Below, in pieces: positions 1 to 6,271 of a DNA stretch of 64,000 bases (its first letter is position 1; each line of letters begins with the position of its first letter). The stretch is from Anaerolineales bacterium (lineage in GTDB: Bacteria; Chloroflexota; Anaerolineae; 4572-78; J111): assembly GCA_020634935.1 (NCBI GenBank), contig JACKAT010000020.1:24543-88542 (forward strand), in the 5' to 3' direction. Position numbers and translations under genes: made by a program. The notes below the pieces were generated by a model that saw only the letters and a program-made list of their open reading frames with translations, searched no databases and was not told the DNA's origin.

Positions 1-151
1 GTGAATGGTCGGCCAGGTACTCCAGATATTGCATGAGGATGGGCTGCGCGAACTCGATTTCATTCAACATGTCGTTACTGGAGTTGGTTGATAAGTGGAT
101 GATCTCGATGACCATTTCGTCAAGATCATTACGATGAATATAGTGGGTCAT
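1..151 (-). CDS. Partial small protein, N-terminal 50 residues, unknown family
   Basis: An open frame runs from an ATG at 151 leftward off the window edge, so only the N-terminus is seen (begins MTHYIHRNDLDEMVIEI). A GGAG ribosome-binding site lies at 159-162, inside the last codons of the upstream 61-residue ORF, and the two frames nearly touch (stop at 154-156, start at 151). This is the arrangement of a translationally coupled pair. The visible part is acidic, leucine/isoleucine-rich and probably helical, with no signal peptide or membrane segment. I do not recognise the family. The coupling and clean RBS are the only support that it is real. Confidence 0.5.
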   Translation of the reverse strand, partial: MTHYIHRNDLDEMVIEIIHLSTNSSNDMLNEIEFAQPILMQYLEYLADHS

Positions 152-153
152 AG

Positions 154-339
154 TTAAGCTCCTTGTCTATATGGATAGTGGTTTCGATGTCGGTCGGCGG
201 GATAGCCGTAGTTGTTCAAGACGGACGCGATATCAGGATGGGTTTGGGCGACGGGGTATAGGTTGCGACTCCAAGCTATAAACTCGGATAAACTACAGGA
301 TTTATTGGGCCGACCGGATTGGCTTTGACCATTGGTCAT
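154..339 (-). CDS. Hypothetical 61-residue protein, coupled to next gene
   Basis: Small ORF starting MTNGQSQSGRPNKSC and ending HYPYRQGA. It is hydrophilic and has no recognisable domain. Its 3' end carries the ribosome-binding site of the following gene (1-151), and only two bases separate its stop from the next ATG, which fits a two-gene transcript on the minus strand. No strong RBS is visible before its own ATG, so the start is uncertain and the ORF could be leader sequence of the following gene. Confidence 0.35.
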   Translation of the reverse strand: MTNGQSQSGRPNKSCSLSEFIAWSRNLYPVAQTHPDIASVLNNYGYPADRHRNHYPYRQGA

Positions 340-403
340 GGTGGGTCGCTTAAATTGTTGTTAGGTTAAGGATATCATGATCGAGTTGATTTATGTAGAG
401 CCA

Positions 404-428
404 AAAGTCACATATTTCATGTGACTTT
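404..428. repeat. Small palindrome AAAGTCACAT/ATGTGACTTT
   Basis: Perfect 10-bp inverted repeat with a 5-nt loop. A closely related hairpin lies at 25946-25968. There is no coding context. It could be an operator or a short repeat; no T-run follows on either strand, so a terminator is unlikely. Confidence 0.45.
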
Positions 429-472
429 AGTACTATATTTGTTGCCCGAAAGTCCTTTTTATGTGTTCGAGC

Positions 473-504
473 GGTGACAGTCACGTTTAAACGTGACTGT
501 CACC
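473..504. repeat. Perfect 32-bp palindrome of the GGTGACAGTCAC family
   Basis: The half-site GGTGACAGTCACGTTT is followed immediately by its exact reverse complement, so the whole 32 bp is self-complementary without a loop. It lies just past the 3' end of the DUF937 gene (517) but is not followed by a T-run, so it is not an obvious intrinsic terminator. Variants with the same GGTGACAGTCAC arm occur at 59195-59274 and, more degenerate, at 39763-39795. Confidence 0.75.
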
Positions 505-516
505 TGGCTAACTTAG

Positions 517-1107
517 TTACCTTTTGTTGAGCCAGCTACTTAGCAGCCGGGAGCCGATGGTGATAATATCGTCGGTGATATCGCCGTCGTGGTCCATGTC
601 CAGCAGTTGGGCAAAGCCGCCCAGGATCGATTCGGTTTCGGGCCGCTGATTTTGCAGCACGCCGGCTACGCCGTCGGCATTGAGGTTGTGCTGCTGCTGC
701 ATCTGGCCCAGCGACCCCAAAACCACGGGCGCGAGGAGGGCCAGCAGTTGGCCGGTCGAGTTTTGATTCAGGCCGCTAAAACTGCTGATGCCGTTCTCGA
801 CATTGTTTTGTTTTGGGCCTAAAACGTGGCTAAGAATGGCGATGCCGTCTTGGAGCGTGGCTGGGTCGGCCAGCGCAGCGGACAGATTATTCAGGATGTC
901 GCCATTATGATCCCGCTGGAGCGCGTTGGTGAGCGACGCTGCGCCTTGCGAAGAAGCGGTGTTGCGTTCCAGTGCGCCCAGCAACATCGGCAGCGCGGCG
1001 CTGACGGCCTGCTGGGTCGTATGCTGATCGGCCCCAATTTGGGCGCTAAGCTGTTGAATAGTCCGGTCATCAATTTGGCCGGCCAGCGAATTGAGTAGTG
1101 AGTCCAT
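517..1107 (-). CDS. DUF937 (YidB-like) family protein
   Basis: Protein of 196 residues starting MDSLLNSLAGQIDDRTIQQLSAQ. The pattern of helical repeats rich in Gln, Asn and Ala with an internal PMLLGALERN segment is typical of DUF937 proteins, whose function is not established. Short HDGDI-type tracts (DHNGDILNNL, DHDGDITDDI) appear in the middle and at the C-terminus and resemble the end of each DUF937 unit. There is no signal peptide or membrane segment. An AGGGGAT ribosome-binding site precedes the ATG. It lies 37 nt downstream of the hydrolase gene on the same strand, so co-transcription is plausible. Confidence 0.75.
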   Translation of the reverse strand: MDSLLNSLAGQIDDRTIQQLSAQIGADQHTTQQAVSAALPMLLGALERNTASSQGAASLTNALQRDHNGDILNNLSAALADPATLQDGIAILSHVLGPKQNNVENGISSFSGLNQNSTGQLLALLAPVVLGSLGQMQQQHNLNADGVAGVLQNQRPETESILGGFAQLLDMDHDGDITDDIITIGSRLLSSWLNKR

Positions 1108-1144
1108 TGTAATCCCCTTCGATAATTATTTTTGGATAGTTAAA

Positions 1145-3157
1145 TTAGATTAACACCGTGAACATACCGGTGACAGCAAGCATACTAAGGTAGCCTACCA
1201 CACAGAGCGTTAAAAAAGTGTAGTACAACCGGCTCCAGATATTCCCCTCCTTTTTCAGCCAACTCCAAATCATCAGGGCGATGATGCCCAGAGCCAGCAG
1301 CCCCAGCAGGTAAGGTACAACGAACAATGGCGCGGCCCAGCTTGAAACCACCGACAAAATCGCCATCGAGCCGCTGAGTGATTGGATGATAAAAATGTTC
1401 AGGCCCACGACAAAGATCAAGGCCAACAGCCCGAACACAATCACCAAACCGCTGCGAGTCCAGCGCAGCAGCCGGGAACGGGTTTCTATTTTTCGCTTCC
1501 TAATAAGCCGGACCACTAAAACAATCGGCCACACGACAAAAGCCGATAAAATGCCCAACAGGAATAAGCCGGCCAACAAGGTGAAAGCTACCGCCCAGGG
1601 CTCGAGCGTGTTGATTTGGTGAATCAAATCGACCCGCAGGGTGTTGGGTGGAACAAAATTGCCGGGGGCCGCTTGCGTCGAGCAACTGCCATTGGGTGGC
1701 GTGGTTGGACTATTAAGGAACGCCTCAACGATTTGGTTGGCGCAGGGATCAGAGCCAAAAGCGCCGTGACTGCCAACCTCATTGACATAGGTGAAGCTGT
1801 TCGAGAGCGATTCAGCCGCCGCCACGGCATTTTCCGGCGGGGTGATAGGATCAAACCGGCCCGACAGCAGCAAGGTCGGGATATCGCTCACAACCGGATC
1901 GTCAACGAGAGCCGGCAGCAGATCGACTTGCCAGATACGGCACATGTCGATGTAAGAGTTTTGCAGATCTTCAACGGCGTTGGCCGCAATTTGGGGGCGA
2001 AGTCCGGCCAGCGGGGTAGCTTCCGGATCGAAATCGGCATCCTCAGAACAGATGACCGAGAAATACATGCCATCGCTGATGGTATCATCAAAGATAAACA
2101 GCGGCAGAATGGCCTCGATGAAGCGGTAGTCGCCGGCTTCAAAACTTTTGACCATATTAGGGAAAATGGCGTAGGCGCCAGGCAAATAGGCCATTTGGTA
2201 GACAAAACCAAGCAGCGTGTCGCCGTCCAGCCGGGCATCGTACGGCTGCCCGGTAGCGGAGTTGGTCAGGGTAATGGTGGTCGGCTGCTCGTTAAGCTGA
2301 TCGACCACCGCAAAAAAGCGCGTTTCAAGGTCCGGGTATTCCATCCGGCATGGTTCGTCGTCGGCGCAAGCCTGAAAAAATTGATCGAACAGGCGGTTGG
2401 TGTTTTGCGGCACCAGCGGGATAAAATTCAGTTGGGGCGGCACCACCGCATCGAGAATGACGCTGCGCAGATGTTCGGGATGGTCACGCATGAGATGCAG
2501 CCCCAGCAACGTGCCGTAGGAGACGCCGTAAAAGTTGAACGTGTCGTAACCCAATGCGGCGCGGATGGCCTCGATGTCGGCGGCATTCTCGATGCTGTTG
2601 TAGGCTGATAAATTGATGCCTTCCGCTTGAAATCGTTGGTAGCAGCGGGTGTAAGCGTCTTTGGTTAGCTCATCGGCCTTTTCACGGCTGGCCACCAGTA
2701 AATCGGCCAGAATATCGTTTAGCTCGGTGCAATTCAACTGCGGCTCAGCATAGAGCGTGCCGCGCTGGTTGAAGATCACTAAATCGCGCTCCTGGGCCAG
2801 AGCGGTGTTGGGCAGGATGGCGCTAAAAACGCCAAAGGCATCGCCGCCGGGGCCGCCTTGGGCCAGAAACAGCGGGTCGGGGTGGGGGTTGTCGCCAGAG
2901 GCTTTCAAGATAGCCACCGGCAGGCGGATCGTCGGGCCGTTGGGGTCGGCGTGTTGTTCCGGGACGGTCACATAGCCGCACTCAAACCCCTGCGACTCCG
3001 GGGTAATGAAGCTTAAAAAAGGATTTTTAAACGGGCATGGCGCGGATTCAAAGGCAGCGGTAGGCTGTGGGGCTAAGGCCCAACGGGCTGCCGGGAGGGG
3101 GCCGGTCAGGAAAAACATCAAAACGAATACCAGATAAACTACGCTAAAACTAGGCAC
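1145..3157 (-). CDS. Secreted/membrane-anchored alpha/beta hydrolase, S33 (TAP-like) family
   Basis: Predicted 670-residue hydrolase of the prolyl-aminopeptidase/tripeptidyl-peptidase (S33, TAP-like C-terminus) type. Visible features in order: a signal peptide (MPSFSVVYLVFVLMFFL), an oxyanion-type GGPGGD near residue 101, the nucleophile elbow GVSYG with Ser near 213, the acid in GRFDPITPP, the catalytic His in GSHGAF, then about four C-terminal membrane helices. The tail is unusual for the family and suggests an enzyme tethered at the membrane with its catalytic part outside. I chose the GTG at 3157 because GAGGAG lies a few bases upstream and it puts the signal peptide at the N-terminus; an upstream ATG at 3259 would bury it. 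Substrate is unknown: peptidase or proline iminopeptidase-like is most likely. Confidence 0.8.
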   Translation of the reverse strand: MPSFSVVYLVFVLMFFLTGPLPAARWALAPQPTAAFESAPCPFKNPFLSFITPESQGFECGYVTVPEQHADPNGPTIRLPVAILKASGDNPHPDPLFLAQGGPGGDAFGVFSAILPNTALAQERDLVIFNQRGTLYAEPQLNCTELNDILADLLVASREKADELTKDAYTRCYQRFQAEGINLSAYNSIENAADIEAIRAALGYDTFNFYGVSYGTLLGLHLMRDHPEHLRSVILDAVVPPQLNFIPLVPQNTNRLFDQFFQACADDEPCRMEYPDLETRFFAVVDQLNEQPTTITLTNSATGQPYDARLDGDTLLGFVYQMAYLPGAYAIFPNMVKSFEAGDYRFIEAILPLFIFDDTISDGMYFSVICSEDADFDPEATPLAGLRPQIAANAVEDLQNSYIDMCRIWQVDLLPALVDDPVVSDIPTLLLSGRFDPITPPENAVAAAESLSNSFTYVNEVGSHGAFGSDPCANQIVEAFLNSPTTPPNGSCSTQAAPGNFVPPNTLRVDLIHQINTLEPWAVAFTLLAGLFLLGILSAFVVWPIVLVVRLIRKRKIETRSRLLRWTRSGLVIVFGLLALIFVVGLNIFIIQSLSGSMAILSVVSSWAAPLFVVPYLLGLLALGIIALMIWSWLKKEGNIWSRLYYTFLTLCVVGYLSMLAVTGMFTVLI

Positions 3158-3363
3158 ACCGTTCTCCTCAATTGCGATGATTTGAATTGGGTCGATGACA
3201 GGGGACTCGGTTTGGATGGCCAAATCCGCGCCGCGTTTAGCTAGCAGCGGTCTTGTCACTGGGGCTAAACGCTTACGACTAAAATTATTTTAGCTGATAG
3301 TCGGCTGGAAACAAATTAACGGGCCAGCTACCTGCCTATCTCTGCCTTTATCGCCATCAGCTC

Positions 3364-3407
3364 AACAAAAAACCGCCGAGTTACAAACGTACGGGTAACT
3401 CGGCGGT
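3364..3407 (-). terminator. Intrinsic terminator of mgsA
   Basis: A 13-bp perfect stem (ACCGCCGAGTTAC at 3372-3384 with its complement at 3395-3407) and 10-nt loop. On the minus strand it is followed by TTTTTTGTTG. It lies about 60 nt past the mgsA stop codon. Confidence 0.85.
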
Positions 3408-3467
3408 ATAGCCCTAAAAATAGTTCAAGGGCTTACTTAATGTTATTTGATTTGAAGAACCGTGATC

Positions 3468-3992
3468 TTAGGCGTTGAGAAAAACTTCTGGCACAGGTTC
3501 AAGGACGGCCACTTCTGTTTTTTCAGGCTCTTGACTCCTAATAGCCCGTTCCCGGTACAGATTGTAGTCGGGTAAGATGCGCGGGTACTCCTGGTTCATC
3601 AATTGCGACGAAAAGAGAAAATCGGCCGACGAGCGGTTACAAGCCATAGGAATGTTCCATACCACGGCAATGCGCAGCAGGGCCTTAACATCTGGGTCGT
3701 GCGGTTGGGATTCTAGCGGGTCCCAGAAGAAAATCACAAAGTCGATTTCGCCCTCGGCGATTTTCGCCCCAATCTGCTGGTCGCCGCCGAGCGGCCCGCT
3801 CTGTAATTTGACGATGTTGATATCCAACGCCTCTTCCAATATTTTACCGGTGGTGCCAGTGGCCAGCACGATATGTTGCGCCAGGGTGTCACGGTTATAT
3901 TTGGCCCAATCTAACAGGTCATATTTCTTATTATCATGCGCGATCAGCGCAATTCGCTTCTTTGATCCTAAAATAGCGATATTGTTTTCCAT
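3468..3992 (-). CDS. mgsA: Methylglyoxal synthase
   Basis: Converts dihydroxyacetone phosphate to methylglyoxal and phosphate, a bypass of lower glycolysis used when phosphate is short or sugar phosphates accumulate. The 174-residue protein has the family signature throughout: IALIAHDNKK near the N-terminus, ATGTTGK in the phosphate-binding loop, SGPLGGDQQIGA with the catalytic Asp, FFWDPL and HDPDVKALLRIAVVWNIP. It is about 20 residues longer than the E. coli enzyme (152); the extra sequence is a charged C-terminal tail. AAGGAG precedes the ATG. A long 5' leader with a promoter, a LacI-type operator and two hairpins lies upstream (4051-4212), and a strong terminator lies downstream. Confidence 0.95.
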   Translation of the reverse strand: MENNIAILGSKKRIALIAHDNKKYDLLDWAKYNRDTLAQHIVLATGTTGKILEEALDINIVKLQSGPLGGDQQIGAKIAEGEIDFVIFFWDPLESQPHDPDVKALLRIAVVWNIPMACNRSSADFLFSSQLMNQEYPRILPDYNLYRERAIRSQEPEKTEVAVLEPVPEVFLNA

Positions 3993-4050
3993 AGTAAAAC
4001 TCCTTTAGTTATTCAAGCTCAAGTGTTAGCTGATAGTGAAATTTTGGTAC

Positions 4051-4097
4051 AAAAAAAAGTGACTGGATGTAAGAGCCGTTAAGCTAAGCCAGTCACT
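4051..4097 (-). terminator. Hairpin plus U8 tract in the mgsA leader (possible attenuator)
   Basis: On the minus strand AGTGACTGG pairs with CCAGTCACT across a 22-nt loop and is followed by eight T residues. It sits between the mgsA promoter (4184-4212) and the mgsA start (3992), not after a gene. It therefore looks like a leader terminator that could be conditional. A second hairpin (AGTTGAGTT/AACTCAACT, about 4129-4163) lies just upstream in the leader. Confidence 0.55.
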
Positions 4098-4164
4098 ACA
4101 TCGATGTCTATTTAGCTGCTTCGCCAAGTTGAGTTTGTACGACTGGTTCGGAACAACTCAACTT

Positions 4165-4178
4165 TGTAAACGATTACA
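4165..4178. promoter_or_regulatory. LacI/GalR-family operator in the mgsA promoter
   Basis: TGTAAACGATTACA matches the TGTAA-n-CG-n-TTACA pattern bound by LacI/GalR-family repressors, including CcpA-type sites. It starts only 5 nt past the -10 element of the mgsA promoter and so covers the expected transcription start, a classical repression position. No LacI-family gene is in the window. Confidence 0.6.
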
Positions 4179-4183
4179 TGAGC

Positions 4184-4212
4184 ATGGTAACTGAAAAAAG
4201 AGATTTTGTCAA
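4184..4212 (-). promoter_or_regulatory. Sigma-70 type promoter of mgsA
   Basis: On the minus strand TTGACA (4212-4207), a 17-nt spacer, then TACCAT (4189-4184). The predicted start lies near 4177, inside the LacI-type operator, giving a leader of about 185 nt before mgsA. Confidence 0.7.
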
Positions 4213-4331
4213 GGGGTTTGTGAAATAAAACGCAAGTTTTTAAATAAACTTAATCCCAAATGGCGGTCTAAAGCGGCTGGGAGGGGTGCTGGCGGCCGCA
4301 GCCGTTACTTATTGATATCCAAAATATTGAC

Positions 4332-4390
4332 GACCTTTCGGTCTAAAATCGAACGAAATTTTTGACTCTTTGGTCTAAAACTCCTATACT
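4332..4390 (+). promoter_or_regulatory. Promoter of the TetR gene with two operator-like repeats
   Basis: TTGACT (4362-4367), a 17-nt spacer and TATACT (4385-4390) form a good sigma-70 promoter. Two related sites, GACCTTTCGGTCTAAAA starting at 4332 and GACTCTTTGGTCTAAAA starting at 4364, lie before and over the -35/spacer. The first has a palindromic GACC/GGTC core. Their placement suggests autoregulation by the TetR protein encoded next. Confidence 0.65.
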
Positions 4391-4481
4391 AGGCGGCGTA
4401 TGAGCGGCTTCAATCACCGCCTCGACTCCCGCTGGCTGATAATAGATCGCCCAAAAATAGACATAGGATTAGTCAGAAAAA

Positions 4482-5063
4482 ATGGCCCGACCCAGAGAGT
4501 TCGACGAAAACGACGTTTTAGATAAAGCCATGCATCTGTTTTGGCAGAAGGGCTACGAGGCCACTTCGATCCAGGAGTTACTCAGCGCAATGGGCATTAG
4601 CCGGGGCAGCCTGTACGATGCTTTCGGCGACAAGCATGCCTTGTTTTTAGCCGTATTAGAGCGATACCGACAGCGGTCACACGCCCGGTTTTTGCAAACC
4701 CTCGGCCAGCCCGGTTCGGTTAAAGTCGCGATTACGGAGCTATTTAATTATGTCGTAGCTGAAGCCGTGGCCGATGCCAAGCGGCGCGGCTGCCTGCTGA
4801 CCAATTCAACGGTCGAGCTGTCGCCGCACGATGCAGCCGTGGCCGATGTGATTAATTGGAACTGCCGGTGGGTGCAAGACGTATTGTATGAGGCGCTGCG
4901 GCGTGGGCAAGCCCAAGGTGAAATCTCGCCTGAAGCCAATATTGAGGCATTGGCTCAATTTTTATTTAACAGTTTGCAAGGCTTGCGCGTAGTCAGTAAG
5001 ACAAATACTGACCAGCAGGCTTTAGAAAATATTGTTAAGATTACGGTATCGGTTGTGAAGTAG
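4482..5063 (+). CDS. TetR/AcrR family transcriptional repressor
   Basis: A 193-residue regulator. Residues 1-50 (MARPREFDENDVLDKAM through ISRGSLYDAFGDKHALF) form the classic TetR helix-turn-helix; the rest is the ligand-binding domain, with a GCLL tract near 106 and PHDAAVADVI after it. It resembles the subgroup that starts MARPREFD and often controls small redox or detoxification genes, but the ligand cannot be told. Duplicated half-palindromes over its own promoter (4332-4375) are the likely operators. The HAD and OsmC genes follow about 120 nt downstream and may be part of the regulon. Confidence 0.9.
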   Translation: MARPREFDENDVLDKAMHLFWQKGYEATSIQELLSAMGISRGSLYDAFGDKHALFLAVLERYRQRSHARFLQTLGQPGSVKVAITELFNYVVAEAVADAKRRGCLLTNSTVELSPHDAAVADVINWNCRWVQDVLYEALRRGQAQGEISPEANIEALAQFLFNSLQGLRVVSKTNTDQQALENIVKITVSVVK

Positions 5064-5067
5064 GAGG

Positions 5068-5120
5068 AGAGCGTAGGACGCGGGACGTAAATTCTTCTTA
5101 CATCCCACGTCCTACGCTCT
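5068..5120. repeat. Inverted repeat AGAGCGTAGGACG between TetR and HAD genes
   Basis: AGAGCGTAGGACG (5068-5080) pairs perfectly with 5108-5120, and the pairing continues inward with two mismatches to about 23 bp. No T-run follows, so it resembles a dispersed palindromic repeat more than a terminator. Confidence 0.55.
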
Positions 5121-5181
5121 AGATGGTCATTTTTGGCACGATTTAACTTAAAATAATACAGCGTTGTTGAGAGGAGTAACG

Positions 5182-5862
5182 ATGCCCCGCATAATTGTAT
5201 TTGATGTCAATGAAACATTGTTGGATTTGAGCGCGCTCGATCCGCACTTTGAGCGCCTCTTTGACGATGCGTTGATCAGAATGCAGTGGTTCGGTCAAGT
5301 TCTGCGGTCGTCATTGGTGGCCACCATCACTGATACGTACCATGACTTTGGCGTTCTCGCTGGCGATGCGCTAGACATGATGGCCTTGCGTTATGGCGTC
5401 GATTTGAGCGCCGAGGATCGCGCCGGGGTTCTGGCTGGGGTGAGATCGCTGCCGCCGCATGAGGATATCCACGACAGTCTGACTCGGCTTAAGGAGGCCG
5501 GGCTGCGGCTGGCTGCCTTAACCAATTCACCGCCGCATGTGCTCAAAGAGCAGTTGACCAATTCCGGCCTGATTAACTATTTTGAGCAGACTTTGTCAGT
5601 TGATGCCACTCGTAAATTCAAACCGGCCAAAGAGGTTTATTGGCATGGGGCTAAAAGTTTAGGGGTGTCCACCGCCGAAATGCGGATGGTGGCGGCTCAT
5701 GATTGGGATATTGCCGGCGCAATGCGAGCCGGCTGCGCCGGGGCCTTTGTCGCCCGACCGGGGATGGTGATGGGCCCGCTGCAGGAGAAACCGGATATTA
5801 TCGGACCGGATATGCGATCTGTGGCCGATCAAATTATAGAGAAGGAAAGTGGAAAATCATGA
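5182..5862 (+). CDS. HAD-type (S)-2-haloacid dehalogenase-like protein
   Basis: A 226-residue HAD hydrolase of haloacid dehalogenase type II. Motif I FDVNETLLDL gives the nucleophile Asp near residue 8, motif II is LTNSPP, a motif III Lys lies in the RKFKPAKEVY segment, and motif IV is AAHDWDIAGAMRAG. This set is typical of (S)-2-haloacid dehalogenases, although many such proteins act on other small phosphorylated or halogenated acids. I chose the ATG at 5182 because GAGAGGAG precedes it; the TTG at 5164 overlaps that RBS. The stop overlaps the start of the OsmC gene (ATGA), so the two are translationally coupled. Confidence 0.85.
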   Translation: MPRIIVFDVNETLLDLSALDPHFERLFDDALIRMQWFGQVLRSSLVATITDTYHDFGVLAGDALDMMALRYGVDLSAEDRAGVLAGVRSLPPHEDIHDSLTRLKEAGLRLAALTNSPPHVLKEQLTNSGLINYFEQTLSVDATRKFKPAKEVYWHGAKSLGVSTAEMRMVAAHDWDIAGAMRAGCAGAFVARPGMVMGPLQEKPDIIGPDMRSVADQIIEKESGKS

Positions 5863-6257
5863 CGCAAATCAACGTTCAGGTTAAACAAACCAGCCCTACG
5901 GCCAGCGAGGGATTTATTAGACGGCACTCGGTTAAAATCGATCGGCCCGAAGCCAAAGGCGGCACCGATGAGGGAGCGATGGGGGGTGAACTGCTGCTGG
6001 TGTCGCTGGGCGGCTGTTTTATCAGCAACTTGCTGGCTGCTATTCGCGCCCGTGAGGCAGCGGTTTCAAATGTGGCTATCACGATCACCGGCATACTGGA
6101 AAGCGCCCCGCCGCGTTTCAGCGCCGTGCAAATGAACATCGCCGCCGATTATGACGACCGCGACTTAATGGAAAAGTTGGTTACCATTTCCGAACGCGGC
6201 TGTATTGTGGCCAACACGCTCAAGCATGCGGTAGATTTATCGATTACTATCCAATAA
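5859..6257 (+). CDS. OsmC/Ohr family protein
   Basis: A 132-residue OsmC-like protein. The two expected redox cysteines are visible, in GGCFISNLL and in ERGCIVANTL, so a thiol-peroxidase role in organic hydroperoxide or persulfide handling is possible. It belongs to the short OsmC branch (YhfA/OsmC-like), not clearly to Ohr. The ATG lies inside the stop of the HAD gene (overlap ATGA), so the pair is made from one message. The upstream TetR gene makes a stress-inducible pair plausible. Confidence 0.85.
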   Translation: MTQINVQVKQTSPTASEGFIRRHSVKIDRPEAKGGTDEGAMGGELLLVSLGGCFISNLLAAIRAREAAVSNVAITITGILESAPPRFSAVQMNIAADYDDRDLMEKLVTISERGCIVANTLKHAVDLSITIQ

Positions 6258-6271
6258 CGCCGCCAATCGAA

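Noticed and set aside
473..504. Palindrome as a terminator of the DUF937 gene
   Set aside because: No T-run follows on the gene strand and the same arms recur elsewhere, so it is better read as a dispersed repeat.
1616..2608. 330-codon plus-strand ORF opposite the hydrolase gene
   Set aside because: It is antisense to the clear hydrolase reading frame, has no RBS or recognisable motif, and its composition is that of a shadow of GC-rich coding DNA.
4482..6257. TetR, HAD and OsmC as one operon
   Set aside because: HAD and OsmC overlap, but an inverted repeat and 118 nt separate them from TetR; co-transcription with TetR is possible but not shown.
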